From: Paraphaeosphaeria minitans
Taxonomy: Eukaryota; Ascomycota; Dothideomycetes; Pleosporales; Didymosphaeriaceae
Length of the DNA: 64,000 nucleotides
Direction of reading: 5' to 3'
Assembly: GCA_015832175.1 (NCBI GenBank)
Contig: WJXW01000006.1
Location: forward strand, 2,480,001 to 2,544,000
Shown: positions 20,970-33,049 of the stretch, piece by piece
Layout: each line of letters opens with the position of its first letter
Position numbering within the stretch: the stretch's first letter is position 1
Notes under the pieces: generated by a model
What the model was told of the DNA's origin: nothing
The model's input: the letters and a program-made list of their open reading frames with translations, nothing else
The model's database searches: none
Position numbers and translations under genes: made by a program

Positions 20970-22017
20970 GCACGTAGGCACAGCGGTGAAAGCTCCATCT
21001 GGGCCTACGTGGAGCGGACTGATGGAGCTCGCGCACCTAGTACGTACCGACCATGGCGGCAAAAAGAGATATAGAGACAATCCAAGAAGGATTCCGCATG
21101 CCAGGCTTGGATCATGCTCTCTCAAAAAGAAAAGAGCCTGTGAAGGTGGGTACGATAGGGTAGGCGGTGGGTAGAGGGGTGAGTTCACTGCGAGACATGG
21201 GCGGGAACTAGCGCGTGCAGCCCGCTACCAACGCAGCATCGCCCTTCTTTTTCTTTCTTTCTTTCCACCAGCCAGTCTGCTCCTACCCACGGCACCAGGC
21301 ATGTAGACCACAATATCCATTTCCGGTGTGCTTCATCCCGTACGAGCTGCAAGTACCCGTGGCGGCATTGGTCAACGCTGCGACTGAGCCGCACGGGAGG
21401 CCATTCACCAGCGCCTCATCGCAGCTTCCCTTTTGGACGCACGCCTTCCCCACAGCCACTCGCTACCCGCTGCCCGCTGTCCGCTGTCTGCTCTCCGCTG
21501 TCTCCTGTCCACTGCCCGCTACGTCAGAGCTCCCAATTTCCCACCCCCGCTGGCTTGCAGCTCCAGCATCAGCACCTACTCCAACACCAGCTCCTGCTCC
21601 AGCACCCAACCCCGCCGCGCTTTCACCCGCGTCCGCCCGTCCTCCCGTCATCTGGTGGCGCCAGCAGCAACGCGCCCCTCCTCGCTTTCAACCTTCGCCC
21701 ACATCGCCCGTCGCCCGTCACCCGTCACCCGTCGCCCGTCTCTCGTCTCTGAGTCCGCCCAAGCTTCCGGCAAGGTGGCGCCCAAGCCCAGGACTCGCGG
21801 CCGGCGAGGTGAGTCTCTCCGTCTCCTTCTTTCCCTGTCTTGCCCCATCGACCTTGTGCTTCCATCGGCCCCGGACAGCCACACCGAGACAGACGCCATC
21901 CCCGGTCGGCGCTCCGCCGCAGCCTGCTCCAAGAGAGACCTCGCTGGAGGCACCTGAGGTCACTTTCTTTCCTTTGGCCTCCCCACGTGTGTGCATGCCG
22001 TCCAAGCTCCGAGTTGA

Positions 22018-24533
22018 TCCAGCCCAGGTCGTCGTGCCCCTGCTACCTCGCAGGCTGCAGGACGATTGCCGCTAGGAACGCCAACCGCAAACCTGCCGAG
22101 CGCCTCGCATCCGCACTCGCACATCCGCATCGTTCCACGCGAGCAGCTGGACAGCCATTCGCATGAGGATAGCACGCCTACCTTTCGCTCTTCGTCGCTG
22201 CAATTGCCGCCCTTGCCGTCGAGCGACCACGAATCTCGTAGAGGCAGCGCCCAGAGCGACGCCTCGACCACCATCAACACTACTTTTGCACAGATGGCGC
22301 GCCGGAGCAACAACGGCGACATGGACGGCGTCGAGAAACCAACCTCGGGGCCCGTGCCGCTTTCGGGTTTCGTGGCCTTCAAGACACATTCGTCTCGCAA
22401 CAGGCTGAGGAACAAGACTTGGCGCACCGGCGTGCCTGTCGATCTGGTCCAAGGTGAAGGCCTCACCGGCTTTCGCACCGCCCCGTCTTCCTCGCCCCTG
22501 GAACCCGTCGAGCCCGCCGCTCCGCCTTTACTTCAACCTAGCCAGGCCCGGAGCACTCCCTTCACCTTGCCCAAGATCCAGACCGATCTTCAACCTGATG
22601 ACGAGGCGCCCGTACAAATGGACATCCTGGGAGAGCAACAGCCGGTAAGTAAATGGGGAGCAGGGCTCGCTGAGTTGCCCGCGGGGAACGAATGCAGCGC
22701 CCACGCTTCTCATCCAGCACAACAAGCTGTTGCTTTCATAACAGTTTCTTACCTTTCTAGGCACCCCCAAGCGAGGACAGCGACGATGTCAGCCCCACGG
22801 ACACTCGCCCGCCTGCCGTCGAAAACCACTTGCGCCTCTTCGGGCAGCTACCCGACATCATTCGTCTCCAAGAACAGACTGGCGACTTCGACGGTCAGAT
22901 CGTCTTCATTGGCCACCCCAACCGCGACGTCTCCGCTCACCAGTGGATCTCCGCTTCCTATCAATGGATCAATGTCGGTCTGTGGTCTCACACGCGCAAG
23001 AGAATAGAAGGTTCGCTCGCTTCTGATCGTCTGCCAACGTCTGAGTTCTCGTTCGACTCGGTGGAGTATTTCAAGTTCGCAGCCGAGCACCGCGAAGCTA
23101 TGATCAAGCAACACGGTCGACCACGGACAAACCCAGAGACGACAAATACCGAACCCACTCCCACGGAGTCAAGCACAGACCACACCAGTGAAGCACCCGT
23201 TGGAAGCTTCGCCGCGACCTCTGTTCGGACCGTCACCGGGGAGGAATTGGAGGACCCGTTCATCACGCCCGCCAACATCTTGCAGCCAGCCCCCATGGTC
23301 GCATTTAATTTTCGAGGAACCGGTGCCCTCGGTGCCGCGTTGGATTATGGGTTCGAGTTTCCTAGGAAAACAGGTGCGGCGAACAAGGAGCATCAGCAGA
23401 TCTATGTACAGCGAGAGCGAGTGCGGCTCGAGGCACTCCGTGGTCAATCGCTCGCTCACCGGGAAGTGCAGACTCCGCAGACTCCCATTCGCGACGTCGA
23501 GTTCGGTGAATCAGGCCTCAGCCCCCCGACGGCACACGGGACTGTACATCGGCACGATACTCTGCTCTCGTCTGGGGACGTGCAGAATCGACTGCAAGCT
23601 CGAAGCAGGCTGGCAGAGTTGGGTCGAGCGGGTTCCCAACCCAACCTTACTCCGGAGCAGCGTGTCGCCGTCCCTGACTTTCCACTGAACAACGTGAACT
23701 TTAGGAACTCGATTCCCTCGGGTCCGACGGTGGCGAACCCTTACCGCGGGATGTCAACCTTGAACGCTGCTGCTCCACCGTACCGTATGCCGCCCAAGGC
23801 GCCATCTTCTGACAAGTCGGATTCTTCTGTCACAGCTTTGAATATCCCTGCACCTGCCACTGACCCAGCACTCCGCTTCAGCGACCCCGATGGACGGCAA
23901 GAGCACGTTCCCCCAATCGCGAACGGCTTTAACAAACAGGCACCCACTCGGCAGAACTGGAAGGGCCCATTCTTCGCCGACTCCATGCCAACTACGCATG
24001 ATCCCCTTGCGTCACTTTCTGCCCAAATCAGCAACGAGCAGAAGCTTACGAACTGGTATCGCGGCGGCCAAAGCGTCATTCGACAGCAAGACTATGCCAA
24101 GACTCTGGTGGCAGCGGCATCTGCGAGCGAAAAGGCCCGCAGCTTTGGGGTGATTGGCCATGGGTCCGCCCGGAAGCAGCATCTCTCAAAGCACGCAAAC
24201 ACGCATTTGTTCGCCCGCGTCTACGAGCATCTTTCCGAGTACGCGGAGGAATCTCGCGCTGGTGGTGGACAAAGCTACTTCACCCGCGCCTGGAAGCCCC
24301 CAGCCTTGCATCTCCGCGATTTCGGATCCGACGGAAACAACAGCTTCTATAGTAGCATGTCCACTCCTTCGCCTCACATGTCGCGTACGATCAACCGTCC
24401 CTACCAACCTTACCGTGGAGATGGCATCCCGTGGGGGTTTGGTGCCTCGGCGAGCAACTTGGCCCCACCGCAGTATGCACCTAGCTCGGTGACCTCTGGT
24501 GCGTTTGGTGGATCTCAGCCCCGTGGCCATTGA
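22018..24533 (+). CDS. Conserved-looking protein of unknown function (5' end unresolved)
   Basis: Exon ...-22644 is joined by a clean GTAAGT/CTAG intron to exon 22761-24533. The frame is open back to 22018 and reads as protein well before its first ATG at 22294, so an upstream exon is likely; a strong GTGAGT donor at 21809 with an acceptor at 22027 would keep frame. The N-terminal part is Ser/Pro-rich. A compact block just after the intron (NHLRLFGQLPDIIRLQ, FDGQIVFIGHPNRDVSAHQW, WINVGLWSHTRKRIEGSLAS) looks folded. The rest is disordered, with YAKTLVAAASASEKAR and HANTHLFARVYEHLSEYAEE as helical islands. I do not recognise the family. No signal peptide or membrane span is visible. Confidence 0.75.
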
Positions 24534-25385
24534 TTACGTGTAGGACATCCTTTGCACTTTGGGCTCAAGGGCTAATGTTCTTCATAGCAGGCTTGATCTC
24601 CATACCAAGTCAAGACGTGGCGTGCTACATTTCCTTTTGCAGACAGGGTTGTTCTCGACCTGCGGTGACTGCCCCCGGGGACACAACCGCGGCCGACAAG
24701 ACCTACGTGCAGTCTGGTGGCAACGATTAAAGGTTGCAACACACTGTTCCTTTTATACTATCACGGCGTTGCATCCTATACCCCGGGCATCAAGGCGTAC
24801 CGGAGCCTAAGAAATTTGCTCTTTGCATGGGTGTTACTCGACTCTAGCGCAGCTGCGCGCGGTCAATCCGACTTTTGGCGGTCGGTTTGACACGGGGAGG
24901 GTTTTTCTAGCCTCCTGAAATACATGAAATGCCATAACTGCGTTCACGACAGAGTTGACGTTTAGGGCGAAAGAGGCATGGGTAATGGTTGTAACTTGGG
25001 ATGTCTTTGTAATGTGTTTTTGCTGTGTGACCCCGTGTTCGGAACATGAACAGGAGAGCGATGTTGGTAGTGGCGCATGAACGGCAGAGCGATATTGGTA
25101 GGTAGTGCCAAGTGGCGCATGAACAGTGGAGCGACACCGGTAGTGGCGCATGGGTGGCTCAACCAAGTTCGAGCTCGGACCTTCCTCGCTGTACGTACCT
25201 ACCTACCCACCCACCTACCTACCTACCCTTGCTCGGCCGCAACCTCAACAACTTGCGAGTTGTGCAAACCGTCACAACCTCGCCCGTCCGTCCATCCGCC
25301 TCTCGAGTCCCGTCCAGACCCATCCTCCCCCTTCCGCAATGCCCCCGAAACATCCACCACCGCGCCCCCCACGCACCTAACCATC
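24534..25385. other. Intergenic, no gene seen
   Basis: This 852-bp gap contains short imperfect repeats with GTAGTGGCGCATGAAC near 25060-25150 and TACCTACC runs near 25195-25230, but no convincing frame. Confidence 0.5.
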
Positions 25386-26700
25386 ATGCTGGCGGAACCC
25401 CGCTGGAGCTGCACCATTCCCTCGCTGCACGACGATACGCCCTTGGATGTGCGCATCTACCACCCTTGGATTCTGCACAAGCGCGACGGTGGCGGCGGCG
25501 GCGGCGGTGGCGAGATGTGGTGGACGCGGAGGCGGGGCGTCGTGGTGGCGCATCCGTATGCGGCTTTGGGGGGGTCGTATGATGATGGCGTTGTGGGTGT
25601 TGTGGTGGAGGAGTTTTTGGCGGCGGGGTGGGTTGTGGGGACGTTTAATTTTAGGTGGGTGGAGGGGGGAGTCGGATGTCGTTTCGCAGACTCGGACACA
25701 GGCAAACTCAGACGCTGACTTGCCCATAGAGGCGCCCATGCAGCCAAAGGACGCACGAGCTGGTCCGGCAAGCCCGAGCTCGTCGACTACCACTCCTTCG
25801 CCGCCTTCTTCATACACTACATCTCCTACCTGCGCCCGAACCCCCCGCCGGATCCATCGCCCGTGCCGCAGACCGTGGCCACGGACGAGCCCGCACCCGT
25901 CGTCGTCCTTGCCGGCTACTCGTACGGCTCCCTCATTGCGCGCAACCTCCCGCCCCTCCCGTCCCTCCTCCAGCCCCTCGCCGCGCCGACACCGGGCTCC
26001 GCCGCCCACGAGATCCTGCTCACCGCGCGCAAACTCGCCGCACAAGATAACCGCGAGTTTGGCGACTCGGCGCGGGATGCCGAGCGCCGCGGGCTCACGG
26101 GCCGCGAGCACACGCTGTCTGTCAAGATGGGCGGCGAGGAAACGAGCCCCGAGATGCGCCGCCGCAGCAGGGACACTCGGTCGAGCTTTGACGCCGGCGC
26201 GGGGAGGAGCGATGTGCGCAGCAGGCTGAGGAGTCTCAGCCACGGGCATCACCACCACCATCACCGGAGGGCAAAGGATGTTGCGAATCCGCAACCGCCG
26301 CCTACCGCGGTGGAAACCGACCCGGGGATCCAGCTCCCCGAGATAGGCTACCTTCTCATCTCGCCCCTCACCCCGCCAACAGCCACGCTGCTTGCGCCGG
26401 CCCTCGCGCGGCCTTTTTGGAGCCGGTCTGGCGACGCGGATGCAGATGCGGATGCGCAGCTCAAGACCCACGCGACGCTCGCCGTGTATGGGGCGCAGGA
26501 TGCGTTTGCAGGCACGACGAAGATGAGGGAGTGGGTCGTGCGCATGCAGAGGGAGAGCTGCGCTCGCGGGGGCTTCGTGGGCGTCGAGGTCGGCGGCGCG
26601 GGGCACTTTTGGCGTGAACGGGGTGTGGAGCGGGCGTTGAGGGGGGCGTTGAGGGCGTGGGAGGGGAGGGTGGGGGGAGTAGGTGGGAGAGGGGGTCGAG

Positions 26701-26705
<5 letters not shown>
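25386..26705 (+). CDS. Alpha/beta-hydrolase fold protein
   Basis: Exons 25386-25654 and 25730-26705 give 414 aa. The intron lies in the first strand-loop: the join reads GTFNFRGAHAAKGRTSWSG. The nucleophile elbow is GYSYGS (Ser about 153), preceded by VVVLA. A candidate acid lies in AVYGAQDAFAG and the histidine in GGAGHFW (about 379). Between the elbow and the later core lies a low-complexity insert of roughly 130 residues with a His run. The protein resembles fungal homologues of small bacterial and plant alpha/beta hydrolases whose substrate is unknown. No signal peptide is seen, so a cytosolic location is likely. Confidence 0.8.
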
Positions 26706-26736
<31 letters not shown>

Positions 26737-27008
26737 TTTCTGTGCATGTGCGTGTGCGTGTGCGTGTGCGTGTGCATGGAATGCTTGGTTGGTTGGTTCG
26801 TTGCTTGTCCATGGTGCACACGGAGCCACATGCTTCCCCTGCAGTCTATTGTCTCTACCTACAGCTAGCAGCGTGTGGGGGTCGTTGTTTGGTCTATAGC
26901 GTCGCCATGTCCGTTGGGGGACGCATACTCTAGAAAGATGGATGGATATACCTAGATTGCTTCAAGCGTTCCCATCTTTTCGAGAGGGCGGGTGGATGGG
27001 GTGTGATG

Positions 27009-27113
27009 GAAATGGAAATGGAAATGGAAATGGAAATAGAAATGGAAATGGAAATGGAAATGGAAATGGAAATAGAAATGGAAATGGAAACGCAAATGGA
27101 AATAGAAATGTGT
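27009..27113. repeat. (GGAAAT)n hexanucleotide array
   Basis: About 17 units, a few changed to AGAAAT or CGCAAAT. Confidence 0.9.
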
Positions 27114-27199
27114 GTAGTCGAGTTGCCTGTAACTGCCCGTTGCCTATTGCCCGGGGACGACTGTACCAATGCGAGTCAAGCTGGCCGCGGGAGTGCTGG

Positions 27200-27246
27200 A
27201 CGGGACGGGACGGGACGGGACGGGACGGGACGGGACGGGACGGGAC
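27200..27246. repeat. (GGGAC)9 pentanucleotide array
   Basis: Nine perfect units with runs of three guanines every five bases. Confidence 0.95.
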
Positions 27247-27591
27247 TAGACTGCCTACCTACCTACTCTATCGATACCTGCCTACGCTATCGTTACCTAC
27301 CTATCTACGGCATGTCCCGATGCGGAAGTGCCGGGGCCAGGGTTTCCCCGCAATGGTGTGACGCAATACCTAGTGCTACGCGGCAGTCCTCCTGTGCAGT
27401 GGGAGCGTGGGATGGCTTGGGTCGGTTGTGGGTATTTGGTCGTCGCTGTTGCTTGGTTTTTTGGGTACTCGTATAGGTAACTCCTTTCTATTGCATTGCT
27501 TCCCCGCCTCCCTTTCTATTGCATTGCTTCCCCGCTCGCCCCTCCCTCGTACCCATACATCTACAGCATCGAAAAGAACAGCCCCGCAACC

Positions 27592-28568
27592 ATGTCCACG
27601 AAAAGCCTCCCCGAGTTCAGCTTGAGCGGCAAAGTCATCCTCGTCTCGGGAGCAGCGCGTGGTCTCGGTCTCACCCAAGCAGAAGCACTCCTCGAAGCCG
27701 GCGCCACCGGTCAGCTCCGCGTCGACCCCCTCCCTCCAGACACTGACACACTGCGCAGTGTACGCTCTCGACCTACTCCCTGCGCCCTCGCCCGACTTCG
27801 AGCCCATCGCTGCCCGCGCGGAGAAGGAGTTCGGCACCCGGCTGCACTATCGGCAGGTCGACGTGCGCGAGGTCGAACAGCTTAATAGCGTCGTCGGAGA
27901 TATTGCTGCCGAGCATGGACGGCTGGATGGGCTGATTGCTGCGGCTGGCATCCAGCAGGAGACGTCGGCGCTCGAGTATACGGCTGCTGATGCTAATCGC
28001 ATGTTCGAGGTGAATGTTACCGGTGTGTTCATGACCAGCCAGGCCGTCGCGAAGCAGATGATCAAGTACGGCAACGGCGGAAGCATCGTCCTGATCGCCA
28101 GCATGTCCGGCAGCGTAGCCAACAAGGTACCCCACCCGCCTCCAAGTTTCAGCCCAGCCCAGATCACCAAGCCACGACGATCTAACTGACGGCCCTGCGC
28201 CATCCACCCAGGGCCTCATCTGCCCGGCCTACAACGCCTCCAAAGCCGCCGTCATCCAGCTCGCTCGCAACCTCGCCATGGAATGGGGCCCGCACAACAT
28301 CCGCGTCAACACCATCTCGCCCGGCTACATCGTCACCGCCATGGTCGAGGCCCTGTTCGTGCGGTACCCCGAGCGCAGGGAGACGTGGCCCAAGGACAAC
28401 ATGCTGGGTCGCTTCTCCAGGCCCGACGAGTATCGCGGCGCGGCCGTGTTCTTGCTGAGCGGGGCGAGCAGCTTCATGGTAGGGTCATGGTGCGGTGGGT
28501 GTTCTGTTGCTGACTTGTGCTAGACTGGGGCGGATTTGAGGATGGATGGGGGGCATTCTGCGTGGTAG
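27592..28568 (+). CDS. Short-chain dehydrogenase/reductase
   Basis: Four exons: 27592-27709, 27759-28126, 28212-28478 and 28524-28568, giving 265 aa. The nucleotide-binding motif is VSGAARGLGL, the second acidic position follows VYALDLL (which suggests NAD(H)), the NNAG-like motif reads AAAG, the catalytic Ser lies in IASMSGS, and Tyr169/Lys173 lie in AYNASKA. The last 45-nt exon supplies the family's C-terminal TGADLRMDGGHSAW; without it the protein would end in an unrelated tail. It resembles fungal sorbitol/mannitol-type classical SDRs, but the substrate cannot be assigned. The sequence around the stop codon is tandemly repeated downstream. Confidence 0.9.
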
Positions 28569-28613
28569 GTGGGCATTCTCCATGGTAGGTGGGCATTCTA
28601 CTTGGTAGGTGGG
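28550..28613. repeat. Tandem repeat spanning the SDR stop codon
   Basis: A 20-nt unit (GGGCATTCTGCGTGGTAGGT) occurs three times in a row; the first copy contains the last codons and the TAG of the SDR gene, and the next two lie just downstream with small changes. Confidence 0.8.
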
Positions 28614-29375
28614 GGTGGAGCGTGGCGAGGGTTGGTTTTGTGCGTGGGGCGAGGGGCTGGGATCGCGCTGTGTGTTGGTAGTGATGTTGGATGGATCGAA
28701 TATGTTGTGAGAGTCAATGGATGATGGAGTGCGAAATAAGTAGAGATTTGACCGATGATGGAGGGCGAAATAAGTAGAGAGTCGACGGATGATGGAGGGC
28801 GAAATAAGTAGAGAGTCAATAGATGGAGTGCGGAATAAGTAGAGAGTCGACGGATGATAGAGGGCGAAATAAGTAGAAAGTCGACAGATAATAGAGTGCG
28901 TTCTAAGTAGAGAGTCGACGGATAATAGAGTGCGTTCTAAGTAGAGAGTCGACGGATAATAGAGTGCGTTCTAAGTAGAGAGTCGACGGATGATGGAGTG
29001 CGAAATACGTTCAGAAACCGACTGACTAAGCGGCCGAGGCTGCAAGTTCCGGGAAAGGCGCGACAGGTTGACATTCACAAGCAACATCAACCCGTTCGCG
29101 CCTGCTCCCCAAGCTGGTCACGACGATGCCTATAAAGTAGGTCAACCATCAAGAGCCACGCTCTGTTGGAACCATCCATCCGTCTGCCTTTCCGCCGCCT
29201 GTGTCGCTCGGCGCAAACGGGTCCAGGATTCACCGTCGGCAACTGTACCTACCTACACTCCCTGCTTGTACTATACAATAGCTATCTACCGGCCCCTCAC
29301 CAAGCAATAGCACCACCCGAACGCTTTATATCGCGTGCTAGGCCAGCATAGGCCATCTACGGTCAGCGTCTTATC
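28569..29375. other. Intergenic with minisatellite
   Basis: The gap is mostly a 34-bp minisatellite. The last ~350 bp would be the promoter and leader of the ZZ/EF-hand gene. No other gene is seen. Confidence 0.6.
28707..29012. repeat. 34-bp minisatellite, about nine copies
   Basis: The unit reads TAGAGAGTCGACGGATGATG followed by GAGGGCGAAATAAG. Two subtypes occur: early copies end in GCGAAATAAG and later ones in GCGTTCTAAG. Confidence 0.9.
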
Positions 29376-32300
29376 ATGCCAACGCCCTCGTCCGTCTCTC
29401 GATATCGACCCGCAGTCCTCGTATTCACCGGCGCGGCGGCCGCATATGTTACATGGCTTCTATACACCAGCTTCAGCGGCACCCCGTCCGACGGGCTCCA
29501 TCGAAGCAATGCAGTCCGCAGATCAAACCCGCGCCCGCGCCCTCAAAATCGCAACCACAATCGCCCGCAGCGAATCGTCGAACAGATTCTGGCTGAGCCC
29601 ATTTCGCTGGGCGAATTCGACTTCTTTGGGCGCTCAATCACGCTCGAGACGGGCAATGTGATGGATCGTGATGAGCTGCTGGTGCTTGGACGCGAGCTTC
29701 GGCCGGATGCCGACGACGAAGGGATTGAGCGCGTTATCAACCACCTCTACGACTATTACGTAGACATGTTCTTGGAGACGCTGGCACAGGGGCGTCCTCT
29801 TTCGGAGATGCCGCGAGGAGATCTCGAGGCCATCGTGAGTATAGCGAATGAGCAGTCGACTTGTAAGTCAGAGCATCCAAGCACCCAGCGTTCCCAGTCC
29901 CCAGTCCTCAGTCCCCAGGACAGGGAAAGCAAAGGCCCGAGGAACTCAAAGGCTGTTCGCTAACAACTTCACAGGGCAAGGAACCGAATACGCATTTCAA
30001 CGTCTTCGCACCAGGCCCTCGATCCTGACCGCTCAAGACCTCGTTGGCCACGTTGAAACTGTACCGCCCACTGACGCTGGCGATTGGGAAGACGACATGG
30101 TTGGTGATACAGAGGGTCAGACTCTTCAACGGACTCTGTACCACATAGCGGAAGATCGCGCCCGGCATGAGGGTGTTGTTCATCGTGGCATTACCTGCAA
30201 CGGCTGCGATAGCAGGCCCATCCGTGGCATCAGGTGGCATTGCGCCAACTGTGCCGACTTCGATCTATGTTCTGATTGCGAAGCCACAAACTCTCATATC
30301 AAAACGCACATCTTCTACAAGATCAGGGTACCCGCACCAAATCTTAGCATCACCAAGCAAGAGCCACTCTATCCAGGACGACCGTATTTGATGAGCCCTT
30401 CGGTTGACGCAAAACTGAAAAGACGCCTCGTCCACGATACACGCATAGAGGCCGAGGAGATTGAAGCGTTGTGGGACCAATTTACTTGCCTCGCCACCGT
30501 TCCTTGGACCACGGACCCCAACGGGCTTGGTTGGGCACTCGACCGACGCGCTTTCAATCACGCCTTCATCCCACGGTATTCAACCTTCAAGTCGGCGCCG
30601 AATCTGATCTATGATCGTGTCTTCTCGTACTTTGACACTGACCACAACACCTTGATCGGCTTTGAGGAATTCGTCAAAGGTATTGACGGCCTACATGCTA
30701 CCGATGCGCATGTGAAGCTGAAAATAGTTTTCAACGGTTACGATATCGACGGCGATGGGTACATTTCAAGGAAAGATGTGTTGCGTGTCTTCAGAGCGCA
30801 TTATGCGATCGAAAGAGAAGCGACAAGGAACTACCTGGCAGAGTCTGCCGAGGAGATGTCTGTACGCGGCGCTCTTGATGTGATACAATCCGCCCAACCC
30901 TTGGCATCCGCGTTCACACAGGCCGCTATCGAGCCAGGGGAGCCCAATTGGCTGCTGCGAACAAAACAACCGGACGATGAGGTTGACACGGCGCCGATAA
31001 TCGAGAATCAGTCGGACGCATTGGATCGGGACGTTGTGATCAGAAGCACGAGCAAGAACATGTTTGATGAGGACGGTGATGAGCTTGACCCGAACATGTC
31101 CACAGATAATATCCTGAAAGACAGATGGGCACGAAGGCAATTCTACACCGACGAAGAAGAAGGATTCACCCGGCCGGAAGGAGCTCCAGGGAGTCCAAGA
31201 ACGACTGCCTTTGATGATCAAACTAACGGTTTCCACGATGAGCACGCGGTTGAAGACGAAGAGTGCAAACCTCCGACTCCGGGGTCAGAACGTCCAAGGT
31301 GGTCTCGATCTTCTTCCAGGGTTCGCTTTCAGGATGATCTTGACGTGGAAACACGATCCAATGCTTCGACCTCCTCACGACCAGTAGGAGAACGTTGGGG
31401 CGGCTATGAAATACCCGAGCCTGAGAAAGACCTCGGCAAAGAAGTGCTCTATCAGATAACCCAGCAAGCCTTCAACGAGCTCCTTGACCCCTTATTCAAA
31501 GAAGGGGAAGACGCCGCGATGGACGCGTACGCGTGCCGAGACGAGCGACGTCACTATGTCGCCGAAATCGACGCTGTGTTGGAGAAGTTCGAAAGGGATA
31601 GGGATATGCTCGAGAAAATGGATAGTGTGGGTGCCTTCACGTACTCGAACTGCGTCCTCAAAGCTCTCTGTGAAGAGAATTTCGTAAAGCTCTCAGAAAA
31701 TGCCCCTCGCGATCTGACTGAAATTGCACCTATGGTCGATGATATATTCAAGAACGCGGAGAAAAGCATAACCACGTTTACAGCACATTGGGTCAAGGAC
31801 CGCACGCCTCACCAAGAGACCGACCTGTGGCTCATGATGTTGTACAGGGCCCAGTTGGAGTTCGAGGTCACGGCGACTCTGTTGGAACTGGCCATGAGAC
31901 AGGGTTGGGTGCTGGCTCCCAGCCCTACTTCCCCTATCGCCAAACGTATAACCAGATACCGCCAGAGTGCATCTAAAGTAGCAGATCGCGATCGAACATT
32001 TCCACAATTCCGCCCAAACTCGCTAGAAGACGCGGTACCGCCGGTCAAGAAGGCCCCCGATGCAGCAGTGGACGCCACACTTGAGCCTCCTGGGCGTCCG
32101 TTTGGTAAGCCCCTCTATCATGCCCTCACCCCCAAAATTATAAACATACTAAACCACCAACCCAACCAGGCCCTCTCTTTGTCGTCCTTGCGCGCACCGA
32201 CACCGCCTCCACCGCAAACGATACCAAATCCGCCACCGAAGTCGGAGCAGCCCCTTACGACCTCCCCGAGCACAACATCACCCTCTCGCGCCCCCTCGTC

Positions 32301-32663
32301 ATGAACGAAATCGGCCCCCACCCCTGCATGCACAACCTCTCTTTCTCCTTCCCCAACGGCACCACGTCCACGGTGACTCTCAAAGACGAAACCCGCATCC
32401 TCGGCCAGCACCCCGCCTACGACCCAGACATGCCTCAGGTCGACGGCACCTTCCACGCGGCCATCCGCGCAGCGGCGGCCGAGCCCAATACCACGAAGAA
32501 TAGGCATCTGAGGCGCGTCGTGCTGGCGCGGCTGGAGAGCGTGGACCGCAGAGATGGCGAGAGGAAAGGAAGTGGGAAGGTGGGGTTCGAAGAGTTTGAG
32601 AAGGCGGCGAGGGATGGGCGGATGAGGTTTTTGGAGAGCTGGATGGATTGGGTGAGCTTTTAG
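29376..32663 (+). CDS. Membrane-anchored ZZ zinc-finger and EF-hand protein
   Basis: Exons 29376-29862, 29975-32104 and 32170-32663 give 1036 aa. The first donor (TTGTAAGT) keeps frame with the acceptor at 29974 (joined codon TGG). An N-terminal span (VLVFTGAAAAYVTWLLYTSF) acts as a signal anchor. A ZZ finger lies at about 230-280 (ITCNGCDSRPIRGIRWHCANC...DLCSDCE). Two EF-hand loops follow at about 382 (DTDHNTLIGFEE) and 418 (DIDGDGYISRKD). The rest is acidic and disordered, with a helical region near 680-850, and the C-terminal part again resembles an EF-hand-like segment (GSGKVGFEEFEKAARDGRM). This architecture recurs in filamentous ascomycetes as an uncharacterised EF-hand/ZZ protein; calcium binding is likely, the role unknown. 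Confidence 0.9.
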
Positions 32664-33049
32664 GATGAGCTGGGGGCTGAGGGAGATGATGGGGGGGGAG
32701 TATGAGGGTGAGGGAGGCGCCCAGGGGGCTGAGGGGGCTGAGGGAAGTGCTGAGGGTGACGCTGAGGGTGACGCTGAGGGAGAGTAGGAGGTTGCGCGAG
32801 GTCAGGGGAGCTAGCGCACGAGATGCACGTGTGGGGCAAAGGGAGTATTATGATACCACGATCGTATTGTATTGTATGAAGAGGGACCGGAGCCACGGTG
32901 CGTGTGTGGCGATCAGCTTCCGACGAAAAACGAAAATACAAAGAGCCGGCGTAGGTACCTACAGGAGAAAACGGCGCCACTCTCAAACTCAAAAACAAAA
33001 ATAGTACGGTATGGCACACGGCCAAAACAGCGCTACTTGGGTACAGCCT
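32664..33049. other. Convergent 3' intergenic
   Basis: A short GAGG-rich tract with repeats of GCTGAGGGTGAC near 32735-32785. No gene is seen. Confidence 0.5.

Larger units (their letters stand above)
18483..22017. other. Long repeat-rich intergenic region
   Basis: Between the lactonase and the next gene lie a GTAG array, a ~37-bp minisatellite, a GTCTC run, and a GAA array followed by GAT. Between them no frame looks like a real protein. The last ~800 bp is C-rich with CCCGTC-type repeats and may hold 5' exons or leader of the following gene. Confidence 0.6.
26706..27591. other. Intergenic with four short microsatellites
   Basis: The gap carries GAT and GTGTGC runs (26702-26776), a GGAAAT hexamer array and a GGGAC pentamer array. 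No gene is seen. Confidence 0.7.

Noticed and set aside
20690..21188. Poly-Arg, poly-Glu, poly-Phe frames
   Set aside because: All are readings of the GAA array.
25377..26831. 484-aa minus-strand ORF
   Set aside because: Antisense of the alpha/beta hydrolase; the sense strand carries the nucleophile elbow, acid and histidine motifs and a clean intron.
27200..27246. G-quadruplex from (GGGAC)9
   Set aside because: The spacing is suitable, but a microsatellite explains it and no nearby gene suggests a function; kept only as a repeat.
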